DNA of 64,000 bases from Glandiceps talaboti (GCF_964340395.1 NC_135568.1:2374001-2438000); one strand, 5' to 3'. Shown: positions 1 to 12,392, numbered from the stretch's first letter. The notes: a model not told the origin generated them from the letters alone. Program-made: numbers and translations.

Positions 1-82
1 AATTCGTATTGAACTATAAATAAACTCGTATTTCTAACTTGCCAATTATTTTTGTGTGCAATTTATTATTTTTCAATTTCAG

Positions 83-188
83 ACTCAACTTACGCAACAA
101 CTTTATTGGAGAATGCTCGTCAAATGTACACCTTCGCCACCACGTATCGTGGTTTGTTAAGTGATGCGTTGCCTGGGACAATTTATGC
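83..188 (+). CDS. GH9 endoglucanase exon a
   Basis: This exon follows acceptor TTTCAG and is followed by donor GTAAGT. It codes for [20 protein letters not shown] and a short tail ending LPGTIYA, the helix segment preceding the YGDEL helix in GH9 enzymes. It enters with two bases of a split codon and leaves in phase 2. Confidence 0.88.
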
Positions 189-3100
189 GTAAGTACCTTG
201 GTATAGATCAATTCAAAACCCCCATACCCTTGAACATCACACTCCGGTGGCGATGGGGCTGAGGGTGGGGTACACCCATAGAAAGGTATGCTACTATGTC
301 CTGTCCAAATGAGTCACTTTTCACGAAAAAATCCCTGACATGAGTTGGCTTTTTCATCTGAAAATACCCTAGGCTAATCACGGGGTCGATAACATAGGAA
401 ATGTCTGAGTGCTTTAACTGTAATTGGTCCAAGCAAGAAGTACCTCCATGGTCCAAAACATGCATGATCCAAATTGTATCATGAACAACTCTGATGGCTC
501 AAGATGCAGGGTTTCATTTTCTATTTAGGACGGCAGATTATGGTGATGAGTTGGGTTTGGCTGCAGCGTGGATGTACAAAGCCACGGGAGAACAGACGTA
601 TCTGGATGACACCCTAGCTTTCTATGACGAATTCACGTTAAAAAAAACCCAGCGAACTCTTTCATGGGACACCAAGGCAGCGGCCGTTCAGGTGTGTACA
701 GATCAATAGATCAAGCTCCCTGTTTATATAGTTGTGTCACTTGCTGGTACAAGGTAGTCTGGACGTCAACAGTGTATCAGTAGAGCTGACAAATATACCA
801 TATTTGGACATAAATATACCATATTTGGACATTACATGACTGTCCCAATAAACACTAATATTATGGGGGACTGTGTTATTGGTTAGAATTTTGTGACTGA
901 TTAACAAGACATGATGTTAATGAATGTGTGGGTGTCTGCGGATGAATTTTAAATTGCATCTCATGCATCTCGGGAATTCTGGAGAAACGACTTTGACTAG
1001 ACTGTGAGTGAAGGTATAAATCGTTACGATACTGCATAGGAACTAGACTAGTACAAGGCGTATCAGAGAAGGAATGCAACTGAAATCATAAAGTTAAGAG
1101 AGGTGATATATGCATGTAAAACTGAGGTCTTTCTGAGTCTTTGCAAGTGAAATGGGCTGAACGAAATTTTGCTATTTATTCATTTTTTTTGTTATTTATA
1201 ATCTTGTTTCATTCATATGACTTTATACATTCTATTACGCGTTACCAATGGTAACGGACATGTCATAATGTTATTCTTGTGACTTTCCCTTGTATTATGG
1301 GATATAACGTTATGTAGATTGGCTACAGACAATAACAATAAAAATACAGTTGACTCTATTATAGAACCCAGTTGCTGGTCGGAGCAAAATAAAAAGATTT
1401 ACTTTTTATAGATAAAATAAATGAAAACTATCACACAAGGTTAATTTTAACTTAGTGTTGTTTTTAACTCGCCAATTGTGAAACCTACTGGCAAGGTTTA
1501 CTTGTTGAATTCTTCACTTATTTCTCTGTTCTTCGTCTGTTTTAATTTTGTCTAGATGTTACTCTATAACATAACTGAAGGAAATGCATACAAGAACAAA
1601 ATAGAAAAGTACTTGGATAAGTGGCTTCCAGGTGGTGGCGTACCCCGTGTTTTTGACGATCAACTTGCTGTTTATCTCGACTGGGGAGGTTTGCGTTACA
1701 ATGGTAAGTCATACTTTAGAATCAATGTATTTGTACTATTGGTGATTTTGTGTGATCACCAATAGTATAAATTATGTGCAAACTATATGGGAAATTGGCA
1801 GGCTATCTGATATAGTTTTAAATTTTTGACATTTTTTGTGTCATTTTAGAATTGATATACGTAGTCAAAGATACGATGTGATATTTCTTCGGAAGCTTCA
1901 TACACGTTGACGATGGCGTGTCTTTTTGGCCAGTTTCCCCAAAATTGTATCACTTTTTATAATGTATAGTATACAAGTATAATGTCGTGTCTTTATATTA
2001 TAGAAAACGTGCACCTTTCTGTCACGGTGTCAGGCGTTTTATGACATTGGTCACACCCATAATTATGAGCGCCACCAACGACATCGTGTAGGTTTTATTT
2101 TGTTTCGTTTATTAGTATGTGTGTTGTACATTTACAGCGGCTACATGTTTCATGGCGTTGGTTGCTGCTGATATGGGTATAAAGACAGAGGAATATCGAG
2201 AACTAGCTATCAGTCAGATAGACGTTATGCTTGGCAGTGCAAATAGAAGTTACGTGACTGGTTTTGGTGAAAACCCTCCAGTAAGCCCTCACCATCGGTC
2301 AAGGTAAGTTGTTTGAACTCTTAGATAAAGGTCACCAAAAGTGTTATATTGTAACATTCATACACTTGCTAAAGTACGGATAGAGAATTCATAGATTTTA
2401 CCTTCACTTGCTTTGATATAAATCCATCCATCCATCCATCCATCCATCCATCCATCCATCCATCCATCCATCCATCCATCCATCCATCCATCCATCCATC
2501 CATCCATCCATCCATCTACCTACCCACCCAATTATTAACATATTAAATTTCTTTAATTTTGACCCCAGTTCATGTCCTGACCCACCAACACGATGTAGCT
2601 GGAATTACTTTCGTTCAACTGATCCCAACCCACAGACATTAGAAGGAGCTTTGGTTGGCGGTCCAGACCGTACTGGTCACTATGATGACGCTAGAGGTAA
2701 CCATGAATTAAATGAAGTAGCTTTGGATTATAATGCTGGATTTCAGTCAGCCCTTGCTGGTAAGTTTGACATATATTTTATATTTTAACCGGATCTCACT
2801 TTTTCGTTTCCTATAGGCCCTATCCTGCACATAGCTTTGGAACATTATTTTATATTCCATATATTGATACGTTTCATCATAGACCCTCCACCAACGTTGA
2901 TGGTCTATGGTTTCATCTAAAAACGAAAATATGTATGAGTTTTAACGTTGAGGGCATCCGACCACAAAATATATATCTCGTACTACCATGACTACTTGAT
3001 GACTTCCCACGCCAGTGTTGGTACGATATACGCCCCGCTATACGCCCTTAACACAGGCTGACGTAAGCTGTTATGTTATTCAAAGAGATGGATCACTATT

Positions 3101-3338
3101 TGCATGCACTGTGTGATGTATGGTGGATAGTTGTAAAGATGTGAACGCCTCCCTGACCGGTACCAGACGGCTTTGTTTAGATTTGAAGACTACGTTGTCT
3201 AAGTTTCTTGATAATCATACATTTACTCTATTTTCTGTAAATATTACATATTTTATATGATACTTAATCATATTTCTATTTCGTTCGACAGGCATGATTA
3301 ATTTAGAACTCATTGGTGAGCGTAAAGGTCTTACATAG
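83..3338 (+). CDS. Glycoside hydrolase family 9 endoglucanase, 3' part (six exons)
   Basis: This gene encodes the C-terminal half of a GH9 cellulase (endo-beta-1,4-glucanase), an inverting enzyme that cuts cellulose or related beta-1,4-glucans and is usually secreted. Joined exons are 83-188, 529-691, 1556-1703, 2138-2303, 2569-2759 and 3292-3338. All have GT-AG borders and compatible phases, and the last ends at TAG. Family landmarks are visible: [17 protein letters not shown], the His-signature ending PHHRS, and the Asp/Glu signature [19 protein letters not shown], which carries the catalytic acid Glu. The second signature has His where an aromatic residue is usual (YDDARGNH), a small departure. 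The N-terminal part with the DAGD catalytic motif and any signal peptide or cellulose-binding module must lie left of position 1. GH9 genes are widespread in invertebrates, so transfer is not implied. Confidence 0.93.
529..691 (+). CDS. GH9 endoglucanase exon b
   Basis: It codes for [20 protein letters not shown], the strongest GH9 match here, then a helix hairpin ending TKAAAVQ. The acceptor is TATTTAG and the donor is CAG|GTGTGT. It leaves in phase 0. Confidence 0.92.
1241..1255. promoter_or_regulatory. Perfect RFX X-box-like palindrome
   Basis: GTTACC-AAT-GGTAAC fits the RFX consensus GTNRCC-N(0-3)-RGYAAC exactly, within a GH9 intron. Whether RFX binds it is unknown. Confidence 0.35.
1556..1703 (+). 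CDS. GH9 endoglucanase exon c
   Basis: It begins [20 protein letters not shown] and continues through [15 protein letters not shown] to WGGLRYN, corresponding to the GH9 region just before the conserved WGSLRYAAN-type motif. The donor is AATG|GTAAGT, phase 1. Confidence 0.9.
2138..2303 (+). CDS. GH9 endoglucanase exon d, with the catalytic-site His signature
   Basis: It completes the LRYNAATCF motif, then carries [18 protein letters not shown] and PPVSPHHRS. The last stretch is the PROSITE-type GH9 signature 1 with its [P]-H-x-R ending. The donor is AAG|GTAAGT, phase 2. Confidence 0.92.
2422..2516. repeat. (CATC)n microsatellite, about 23 copies
   Basis: A pure tetranucleotide array lies in the GH9 intron between exons d and e, ending about 50 bases before the acceptor. 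Confidence 0.97.
2569..2759 (+). CDS. GH9 endoglucanase exon e, with catalytic Glu signature
   Basis: It codes for [36 protein letters not shown] and [20 protein letters not shown]. The Glu in NEVALDYNA is the general acid by family knowledge. Exon d lies before a (CATC)n microsatellite that ends about 50 bases upstream of this acceptor. Confidence 0.93.
3292..3338 (+). CDS. GH9 endoglucanase terminal exon
   Basis: A 47-base exon after acceptor TTCGACAG codes for [15 protein letters not shown] and ends at TAG (3336-3338). The length after the Glu signature is normal for a GH9 catalytic domain ending without a C-terminal module. AATAAA words at 3942 and 3954 are possible polyadenylation signals, but they are distant and weakly supported. 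Confidence 0.82.
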
Positions 3339-5420
3339 CAGAGCACAACAAAAAACGACCAGGGACTTTTGTGTAAAACGAATCGTTTTGACATCAGAAA
3401 AACGGTATCAGTGTGGTAATTTTAGGCTGTCTGTTCCATTATTTGGTATTCCTCTTACGGACGTCTCTCACATAAAAATGAAGTGCATTTTAATACGAAT
3501 TCTGTGACGACTGTACCTTGTGGATGGTGGAAAGTAAGGACAGCAGGGAGTTCGGAAAGTGTCGGCAAATCTCAGCGAATAAGTGACGTTCATTGAGCAA
3601 AATCTGTTGTGGAAACACCGTCATTATATCATATTTGAAGGACCTTTATCGAATATAAATTCGTCTTGTTGTACATATTCTAATTCGTTGTAAGCAATGA
3701 TACTGTCCCAAGATTTTTGCTAATAATTTGTTACATGTAAACCGGCAGATGATGTATGTTCGCGCGAATTTCACAATACGGATATCACAGAGACCAAATA
3801 ACTCATCGGTCACTTTTGTAGTCGCAGTCCTCAGTACTTAGAATGTTGTATTAGACTAAGTGTAAAAAATGTGGAAGGTGACGCGGTACTGATCAATAAG
3901 TCTGTACACAGATTAAAAAAAAGGAAAAACCTATCACAGACAATAAATCGTGCAATAAACCGTTTGCTGAAATTTGATACACCGTACATGGTAAACACGG
4001 TTTATAGTCAAACTCCTGTACTGTACATATATGGAGCCGTAAAATATGATTTTCCTGACATGTATGTACACTTCACAGGTTGAAAGAAAATGGTATGGAA
4101 AAAGCTCTGACGCGCACGCTCTGGAGGTGACGCAGGCCGGAATGAGAAACAGTGTCTTTTCTTGCCTTCGTATGAATTAATTTACTAGCATGCCTGAGTT
4201 TGTCCATAGACCCTCCACTCTGGTTTGTCCTAACAAATAGGAGATAAATAGTAGTTTTGATGGTAGAAACTGTGGACTGTTTCACTGTGCCAAATGAATT
4301 ATTGAAGACCAAAGAAAAAGAATCAAAAGATTAATTGACAACAACTCTAAAAAAAAGTGTTAAAATTTTATAAAATTTTGAAGAAAACAGACCCAAAATT
4401 TACAAATATTCAGTTGTAGACTGTTTGTGGGAGTCAATACAATGTCGTTTGGGGTCAGGGTGGGGTAGGGATATACACTTTCAAGTTTCATATACATTCT
4501 CTTAGACGTAAACTTATATGCCAAAACGGTGTATGGAATATTTTTGACGAAAATTGCAAGTATGATCAATTTTTATTATAAATTTTCAATCATGTTTTGT
4601 AATTAATGATTATTTTTTTATGATTATGATCGAAAATAAGGTTCAGATATGACAAACGGTTACAGAAAATCAAGATTTTTTTCAAAACATTCGGCGGGAA
4701 TGGCCGAGTACAGAACTGTGTACAACTCTCTGACTATAGTCATGCCAAGTGGTAGCATATATACATGTGTTATTGATAGTCAATCTCTTTTCAAAGTCAA
4801 CTATATAGATAACAAAATACTAACAAGCTTTATACACGGCTATGACACAGACAATGCCCGTTTGTAAAACTGTTTATGCAATCTTACCTCTATTTTCTAT
4901 ATTCATTTTTGTACAGTTAAATCTGCAATTATTTTTATAGTGTATAATTTTCAACAGAAATACAACAATTTGTTTTGATATTTTATACTGACACAAGTAT
5001 CTTGGACCATTACATTTACTCACATGTTTAACTTTGTAACGTCACCAGTTGTTAATATATCGACCATTTTATTGCGATATTCAATATGTTTTTTAGTATG
5101 ATTTTTATGGCAATTTTGTCTATTTTTATAACTGACTGGTCAAACATGGCGGTGATTATGTATCAATAAATGTGACCAATGTTCTACATGTTCTACATGT
5201 ATTATGAAACGAATGGTGTACGCTCTATTTTTGTGTGGATACGTGATTCTTTCTTTTATTGATAACTGTAGACGCTGAAGAAATCGAGGCAACCTGAAGA
5301 GTGGTAAATATCACTATTTGTATGTGTTAGTATTCGTTAGGATTATTCGTAAGTTTAAAATGACAAGCTAAGTTGTAAGCTGTGAAAAACAGCTGTCTCG
5401 CAGTGATTTGGAAAAATGTC

Positions 5421-5515
5421 GGTCCAGAATAAACGAACAATCCTATCATTATGGCTCCAGTGATAAGATAACACTAATGTGAGAACCTGGGATTGAAACC
5501 CAGGTCTTTAAAGCT
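5421..5515 (-). repeat. Dispersed SINE-like repeat, copy 1
   Basis: The minus-strand reading contains GGGTTTCAATCCC, close to a tRNA T-arm/B-box, followed by a segment shared with sequences near 15105, 23438 and 27784 (TTATC, CAGTGG, AGGATT and TGTTC words in the same order). A tRNA-derived SINE is an inference; no A box was confirmed. Confidence 0.45.
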
Positions 5516-5796
5516 TGGGTTGGGCTCAGGGTTTTGTAAGTGTAATCGATATTGTATTTGCAATAATCGAACTCTGCATTCAGGTCACACTGTACTATTT
5601 CTAGCAGTATCCTAGTGTAGATCGAAGATTATTATGCAGGTACTGGAAAGTGGGATTGATGGCAGCGGGGTCAATAAAACAGATGTCAACGTCTGGGTAC
5701 TGCTACTACTATCAACGTGTTATTAAGAACACATTGGATATTTTGTTTTAACTACTAATTACTGTTTCTACCCTTTATCTGCTTGTCTCTGTTCAA

Positions 5797-5840
5797 CGTC
5801 GCAAATCACAGCCTCTTTTACGGCACCGCCAAGACACACG
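5797..5840 (-). repeat. Partial copy of the hAT-like MITE
   Basis: GTCGCAAATCACAGCCTC with TTTTACGGCACCG matches the right half of the MITE in inverted orientation. It lies just upstream of a full copy at 5895. The other half is missing. Confidence 0.45.
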
Positions 5841-5894
5841 TCAATAGGATTTCCATTACGTGGGCTGAAATATGGATTGCTTGTGAGAATGTCG

Positions 5895-6003
5895 CATTCT
5901 CACAAACCAGAGTTAATATTTCTACCACTACATTTCGAAATAAGTACCTGTGGGAGGTGCGTTAAGAACGTTGCCGTAAAACAGGCATTGGTTTGCGACG
6001 ATG
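5895..6003 (+). mobile_element. hAT-like MITE copy A
   Basis: The ends are CATTCTCACAAACC and GGTTTGCGACGATG, imperfect terminal inverted repeats. The interior has the family words ACATTTCGAAATAAG and TTGCCGTAAAACAGG. Flanks GAATGTCG and GAATGTCC look like an 8-bp target duplication with one mismatch. It is non-coding. Confidence 0.75.
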
Positions 6004-7832
6004 GAATGTCCCTGTTCTGTATTCTGACAAATGCTTTCTCTACTTTACCAGGTATCGTCTCAACTAATGTTTTCTTTCACGCTGTATTCTCGCCTCCACG
6101 ACATGATTTGTCTCTCTCATTCATTCAAATGAACCACACGCCGCTTCAGTGTCGAAAGTAGTTTATTCATCCATAATAAACATGAGAAATGTTCACAAAG
6201 GAAATGAACAAGGAAACCAGATGCAAACTGAAAGTCGTATATTAAATCCCATTATAGACGATTATAAAATTGCGTAGAAAAACACAAAACCATAACCATT
6301 CTTAAAATGAAAATTCTTCTGCTTTGGTAATCCATAGTTATTGGATTAATTTTTGATACACACACGAAACTTGAAAATACAAACTTCCAGACACCTATGA
6401 CCCCTTACTAGTCTCATGTCTCAACAAGGTCACGTGTTCTGAATAGCGAATCAATCCGTTGGCAAAGACTGAAGTATGCAGTCGAAAGTTTCAGGTAAAA
6501 ATTTTAAGTCTGTCTTTGTTTCAAAAGTTTAACCCGGTTATAATTACATGTGTATAATCATATTATGTAAATGTCATGTCTTTAAACAAAATAATAATAA
6601 ATAAAATCAATACATGTTATGATCGTCGAGGCTTTAAAGGCTGGTCTAATCATATTTGAAATTAACTTTCAAAACAGGATACATATTATGTACATGTATT
6701 TGCGACGATAATATCTGACAATAGAGGCATGCCTTACTTGTGTACGTCATTTAAATGGGGTGCATGAATGAACAACTCTTGCGAATTACTGAGAATATCT
6801 CGAGAGGTTGTCGTAAGGATAAACTCATGGATGTCTACCTACCTCGAACTGACACGCAATTTTATTGTTCGATGAAATTTTTCGAAATTGATAAACTAAA
6901 GTCACCTGAAGTACTAAATAAATTAAGTTTTTAAGCAGAAATGCACAGAAAGAGACAGAAAATTACAAAAATGTAACAACATCATTTACACAAAATAACG
7001 TCATCATCAATATACTACGTCAGACCCCTATAGTACAGGAAAGTGTCGTTTTGTTATAAAAATTACACTACTCACATGTAAAACGGTGTAAAATGTTCAG
7101 TGTTCTGAAACATGTTTTAATAATGTATTGGTATAACACGGTTATAAAGATGTGTCAAATAGCAAAACAGTCAACTCTGTGAAAATATGAGAATTAATCA
7201 GTGTTTTCAAGTATTATCTTATTCTCAGTGCCCTTATTCGTAAACGCCAATTGTACTTACAATCAATTTAACGCGTAAAAACTGACTCTTATAACATTAT
7301 AATGTATTTTAAATTATCAATAAAAACACATTTTTTGGTAAAATTGATATAGACTAATGTATTGAAATTGAAGCTAAAATCATCAATTTTAAAAATGTAG
7401 AAATGGATCAATCATTAATTGATGTGCATATCTTTATAATGGTGGGTTTCTTTTAAATAAATCACTGGTGCGTGAAAGGTGGTTGTCATGGAGACGTCGT
7501 ATCAATGTAGTGACATGTAGGATAATAGTATTATTTTCTGGACTCAATGATGTAGAAATATTTACAATTAATTTCATAAATTTATACTTTGTTGTGAACC
7601 GAACGATGGGTCATATTGGTTCAAAAAGTTTAATTAAATTGGTTTACAAAATGTATAACTACACTGTGGCCACGTGGGGGTAGGGTAATGACAGTGCCGT
7701 GCGGAAAACGTAAACATACATCCATTGAGTATTTTACCAGGCACTTGGGGGTAGGGGCTTTTAAATCGGTTTCCCTTCTCCCATCAATTTCACGTACGTG
7801 ATGGGACTGGATTGTTAGAATTTTGTATTATA

Positions 7833-7965
<133 letters not shown>

Positions 7966-8025
7966 ACTCGGTGAGTATCAATCTGCTAAGACAGTGCTCT
8001 ATACCGCAGTGGCAGAGCGTAATAA

Positions 8026-8028
<3 letters not shown>

Positions 8029-8112
<84 letters not shown>
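8029..8112. repeat. (TA)n array 2
   Basis: Pure TA follows the spacer 7966-8028, which contains GTGCTCTATACCGCAGTGGC. The paired arrays can form cruciforms. The ORFs with YIYIYI translations are artefacts of this repeat. Confidence 0.97.
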
Positions 8113-8116
<4 letters not shown>

Positions 8117-8353
8117 ATGGTACGTCTTTATGTGTAAATATTTGTGCAAATTCAAATATCACTCAATCTTCTTGGTAATTACATATTATACACCAGTTAT
8201 GCTCTCCCAACCCTTGTCACAAATTACTTTCCTTAGCCCTTCACACAATTTTATGAAACGCATTGTAATATTTCCATTGATAAATATCTTTTATGTTTTA
8301 AATGTTTCGTCATCATGTTGGGGTAATACCTAGAGAAAGTACTGGAGTGACGT

Positions 8354-10294
8354 TTAAATAATTTCAACATCACTGTCATCAAAAGCAGAGAAAGTTCTGT
8401 TGTCAAAGGCGATACTTTGGTGTTCTTCGTCTGCTTCTCTCTCTCGCTTCTTGCAGTACCAGTGAACTAACGCGGAAACTCCAATGGTGACGGCTGCGAA
8501 TGACCCAAAGACGAGTATACCGATCTCTGATCCGCCCATTTTCGAATTTGAACGTTGTCGAACTGTTGGATGTATAGGTGGTGATGATGTTCCATTCACT
8601 GTTACACCTGGTGAGATTGATGACGTTTGTTCGGTACTGATTACGACAGTTATCTCCACTGATGCGTTACCAACAATATTCCGACCCCAGCAGGTATATT
8701 TGCCCTGGTCTGATGGCTCTATGTTGTTAATTTTAAGGGACGTGTTTTGTGTCATGTACTTGTTGTCGTTGGTATCACTTGGTGAGTCGTTGGTCACAAC
8801 TTTACCATTGGTATTGTACCATGACATCACGGGTTTTGGGAATCCAACCATTTCACATGGAATGATAACACTTGTACCCAGTGTAGCCATTACTGTCGGT
8901 GTGTCATCACTGGTCACAATCGGTGCTTTGCAGTCCGTCAACATTGCCTTGGTCAAATCTAGCATATTTTGGTCTTTCAAACTGGATGGTGTCTCGCAGA
9001 CAGGGATGACTTTCCCATAGTTTATTTTGCCTTCTGCATTCCATTTAGCCAACCACAAGACCCGACAGTCACACTGCCACGGATTTTGGTTCAGTGCTAG
9101 CGATATTCCACTCGTACCCGCAAACAAACTATCCGAAATAGTTGTTAGGTTATTTCCTGACAGATCAATGGATTTCATATTCGATAAACCCCGGAAAGCG
9201 TCATTTCCTATCTTCGTAATCTGGTTATTCTTCAGTGAAATAGTCTGGAGCAGTGTACAGGCAGAAAACGCCTTGGACGGAACAGAGGTGATGTCGTTGT
9301 CATCAAGCAACAGCTCCATCAACTTCACATACATTGGTAAAACCTCACTTGGTATATCTCTAAACCGATTCCTTGATAACGACAATGTCTCCAAATCTAA
9401 AAGTCCCATGGCTATTTCATACGTGAATTCCTGTACTTTATTGTCGCTCATATCTAGAATCCTAAGGTTTGTTAATTTCCGAACTGCCTGGGGTACACTT
9501 GTCAGATCGTTTGCAGCAATGTTCAGTTCTGTCAATGTATCTTCAATACCCTCAAACACATCATCAGGGAAGCCACCACTGGGGGATACACTCGAGAGAT
9601 GAAGTGTTTCCAAACGATCGAACTTCATGAACGGTTTCCCATCCATTGCAGACATTTGGTTACCACCTAGGAAAAGTTCTTTTAATGATGACGAAACAGA
9701 CACCGACAAAGAAGGAATTCCAGTCAATCGATTTTCTTCGACGCTCAATTCTTCAAGTGATGTCAAACCCTCGAACATTTCTGGCATAACACTTTCCAAA
9801 TGATTTGAATCGAGATTGAGGCATTTCAAATTCGCCAACTCCGAAAAACTCGCAGCACCTACCGACGTAAGTCCGCAGTTGTTTAGTTCAAGCTCTTCCA
9901 AATTTCCAAGTCCGCCAAAAATATTATTAATATCGTCAACAGGATTGTCACTTAACTTCAAAACATTTAGGCGTCCGAGTCCCTTGAATGCATTTTGTTC
10001 GATATGTCGAATCTGGTTGTTTTCTAAATATAGGCGCTCTAGGCTGGTCAAGTTCAAGAACGAATCGTTCCTTAAAGTTGATATGTTGTTACTCTGGATG
10101 TGCAATTCCAATGTGTCGGTGGGTATATTTTCAGGCAACGTCGTAAGATTCGCATGACTGCATGTCACTGTCTGTACACCTTGTTCACTGTTACACACAC
10201 ACTTATCTGGACAGCAGACGGTCTGCGTAACCAACAACACTCCGACAACGACAAAAACCTGCAACACACCTTTCCCGACGGTGACGAACATCAT
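8354..10294 (-). CDS. Single-exon LRR-Ig transmembrane protein (646 aa)
   Basis: This intronless gene encodes a predicted type I surface protein. An N-terminal hydrophobic signal occupies residues 1-26. A cysteine-rich LRRNT follows (CCPDKCVC, about 27-60). About 13-14 leucine-rich repeats of about 24 residues run from 63 to 400, with LxxLxLxxN patterns. An LRRCT (NPWQCDC, Cys 408, 410, 433, 455) comes next. One I-set-like Ig domain (about 460-552) has Cys480, Trp492 and DQGKYTC ending at Cys535. A membrane helix lies at about 590-613 and a short basic-then-acidic tail ends DVEII. N-glycosylation sequons are frequent. The architecture matches the LRR-Ig adhesion or receptor class (LINGO, AMIGO, LRRN and lancelet LRRIG-like), but no orthologue can be named. 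The final EII could be a class III PDZ ligand, which is speculative. The start at MMFVTVGKG is the only Met before the signal peptide. Confidence 0.93.
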   Translation of the reverse strand: MMFVTVGKGVLQVFVVVGVLLVTQTVCCPDKCVCNSEQGVQTVTCSHANLTTLPENIPTDTLELHIQSNNISTLRNDSFLNLTSLERLYLENNQIRHIEQNAFKGLGRLNVLKLSDNPVDDINNIFGGLGNLEELELNNCGLTSVGAASFSELANLKCLNLDSNHLESVMPEMFEGLTSLEELSVEENRLTGIPSLSVSVSSSLKELFLGGNQMSAMDGKPFMKFDRLETLHLSSVSPSGGFPDDVFEGIEDTLTELNIAANDLTSVPQAVRKLTNLRILDMSDNKVQEFTYEIAMGLLDLETLSLSRNRFRDIPSEVLPMYVKLMELLLDDNDITSVPSKAFSACTLLQTISLKNNQITKIGNDAFRGLSNMKSIDLSGNNLTTISDSLFAGTSGISLALNQNPWQCDCRVLWLAKWNAEGKINYGKVIPVCETPSSLKDQNMLDLTKAMLTDCKAPIVTSDDTPTVMATLGTSVIIPCEMVGFPKPVMSWYNTNGKVVTNDSPSDTNDNKYMTQNTSLKINNIEPSDQGKYTCWGRNIVGNASVEITVVISTEQTSSISPGVTVNGTSSPPIHPTVRQRSNSKMGGSEIGILVFGSFAAVTIGVSALVHWYCKKREREADEEHQSIAFDNRTFSAFDDSDVEII

Positions 10295-12215
10295 GTACCG
10301 TTTATATCACACAGAATAACAGAAAGAATGTTGTGAATGCCAAGAAACTGTACCGAAATTAACCATACGCCATGTATACAAAGATGGCTTCCATCTTCTT
10401 CGCCTGCGCACCTTTCCACTTTCACTGTAAACAATGTGCGACGATCAATAGGAAAGCGTCGGGTAATCCACCAGGAATAAAGCAATTCAAGGTCGCTAGT
10501 CGTTCATTTTCAATCCAGTATTCGTCGTATAAGATAATTTGACTCCAGGTTATACATATCAAAATGTTACTGATGAGCGACCTATAATTTGAATGTGGTT
10601 TTTATTACACATTGTATTTTGAAGGTCGCGAAGGTAGATCACCAACACCGTTATTTTTTGTTAACATTTTAATCACGTGATAGCTATTGTATGCCGACAA
10701 AGGTAATGAGTTGTTTATAAGAAATACTATGAGTAAGCGAGTTGTGTGATCTCGTGAGATAACTCGATATTTCGCATACAACACATACGTGACATATATA
10801 CAAATCTATAAGATATTTTGAAAATGTCAAAAAATGGCTGGTATGAAATTTCCTCAGTGATTTCCTGTTTGTGTTAATAGAATAGAATAGAATGGAATAG
10901 AATAGAATAGAATAGAATAGAATAGAAAAGAATAGAAATAACTTTATTGTCTACAGTGTGTATATGGAAAATCGCTTTCAGTCACTCAGGTCAAAGATTG
11001 ACATACAATAATCAAAGAACATAAATAACAACAAGACAGGCTAAAATTACGGAGACAATGCTGATCAACAGCTAGTTAAAATGGGAATTGGATGATATAA
11101 CAGCTATAAAGACGACATAAACGTGAAGTTAAAGTTCCCTGGAATTTAAAATTGAAATTGCTGATGGAATAAAAGTAAAGATGGTGTATTTAATTTATAG
11201 ATTTTGGATTTTTCAATTCTTAAAATAAATTGTTATCTAACAATGTAATTAATTTTTTTTAATGAAAGAGGTCATTAATATGTTTTATTGTGTGTGTATC
11301 CTTGCTTTGCCTCCATCATGGATGTATTGATGAACTCCTGGTGATAATACATCCATGCTTCTTCCAAAGAAAGTGACTGGCAACTATTTTTTTTTGGCAG
11401 ATGAGATTGAGACGACGTATTGAAAGGAGCTGGGACATCAAAAGAGTGATCTGAGAAAGAAGTCCGCCACTAACAATATCGCAATTGAGTAATCTGAGCA
11501 GGTTTTCGCATTAGCATGATTAGTGTTATCTTGTCAATGGAGCCATACAGTTTACCATAGACAGTGGTCTGAGAAGAAACATCTCCACTGTCTATGGGTT
11601 TACATATTCTTTTGTACGGGACAAACTTTTTTCTAAAGCTCTGCCTTTTACACACCTAAACTTTCATTTTAATCCGGACTGGGCTACTACAGTAACTGTA
11701 CAATGAAGGAAGCCAGCAGCAACCATTTTTATCAACCCAGTCCATCCCAATCCATGTGGCAGTGCAGTCCATCGTAAATTTATATGTCTTAAAAACGGAC
11801 TGGGGTTAATATTATGTGGCCCAGTATTCCTAAGTATTTTTGGCATCATAACTTACCTGATACACTACGTTATGTCATCTTGCAATATTGTCTGTATTCA
11901 GCTACTACCTACAAAAAGAAGAGTTACCTAATTTAGATCAGATGTGATATTTACAGACATACAATTGTAACGAAAACGAAAAAAAATGAAATAAAATGCA
12001 ATGCATCTATTTCTATAGTCCCCCCCCCCCCTGACTGTGAGGGCGTGATACACGTAAGTACACAGAAGTTTAGAATTGATAAGTTTCAGAACAGTTCTGG
12101 CAGATTTTCCATTGCATGAACGTATACTTTTTCTGGCAACCTAGTTTGCTCTAATGGGTTGTCTTATGAGTATCCTTCCGAATATACAAGACACATTTAT
12201 AGAGGCAACGTGGTA
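10295..12215. other. Intergenic region upstream of the LRR-Ig gene
   Basis: The presumed LRR-Ig promoter lies just above 10294. No TATA box is evident. An (AATAG)n block at 10878-10945 runs into AACTTTATTGTC, which on the minus strand reads as a polyadenylation-like GACAATAAAG, so a degraded retroelement 3' end is possible. There is a poly(C) tract at 12020-12031. No gene is recognised. Confidence 0.6.
10878..10945. repeat. (AATAG)n pentanucleotide repeat
   Basis: About 12 near-perfect copies with AATGG and AAAAG variants sit beside AACTTTATTGTC. This arrangement is often seen at retroelement 3' ends; that reading is an inference. Confidence 0.9.
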
Positions 12216-12218
12216 TTA

Positions 12219-12277
12219 ATGTGTATGTATGTATGTATGTATGTATGTATGTATGTATGTATGTATGTATGTATGTA

Positions 12278-12344
<67 letters not shown>

Positions 12345-12392
12345 ATGTATGTATGTACATGTATGTATGTATATGTATGTGTGTGTGTGTAT
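12219..12392. repeat. Compound (TATG)n-(TG)n-(TATG)n microsatellite
   Basis: About 16 TATG units, then about 22 TG units, then further TATG units. All overlapping MYVCMYVC and HTYIHTY ORFs are artefacts. Confidence 0.97.

Larger units (their letters stand above)
3339..7832. other. Intergenic region between GH9 and the LRR-Ig gene
   Basis: The region is AT-rich with no ORF that looks like a protein on either strand. It contains a SINE-like copy near 5421-5515, a partial inverted MITE end near 5797-5840 and a full MITE at 5895-6003. Nothing else was recognised. Confidence 0.7.

Noticed and set aside
3871-4083. 70-residue ORF downstream of GH9
   Set aside because: It has no family resemblance, ordinary length for chance, and no splice or promoter support.
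7966-8028. A tRNA gene between the TA arrays
   Set aside because: It has no complete A box, anticodon arm or T-arm; it cannot be folded into a cloverleaf by eye.
8484-10336. Plus-strand ORFs of 113-191 residues
   Set aside because: They are antisense shadows of the LRR-Ig coding region, with no domain or composition support.
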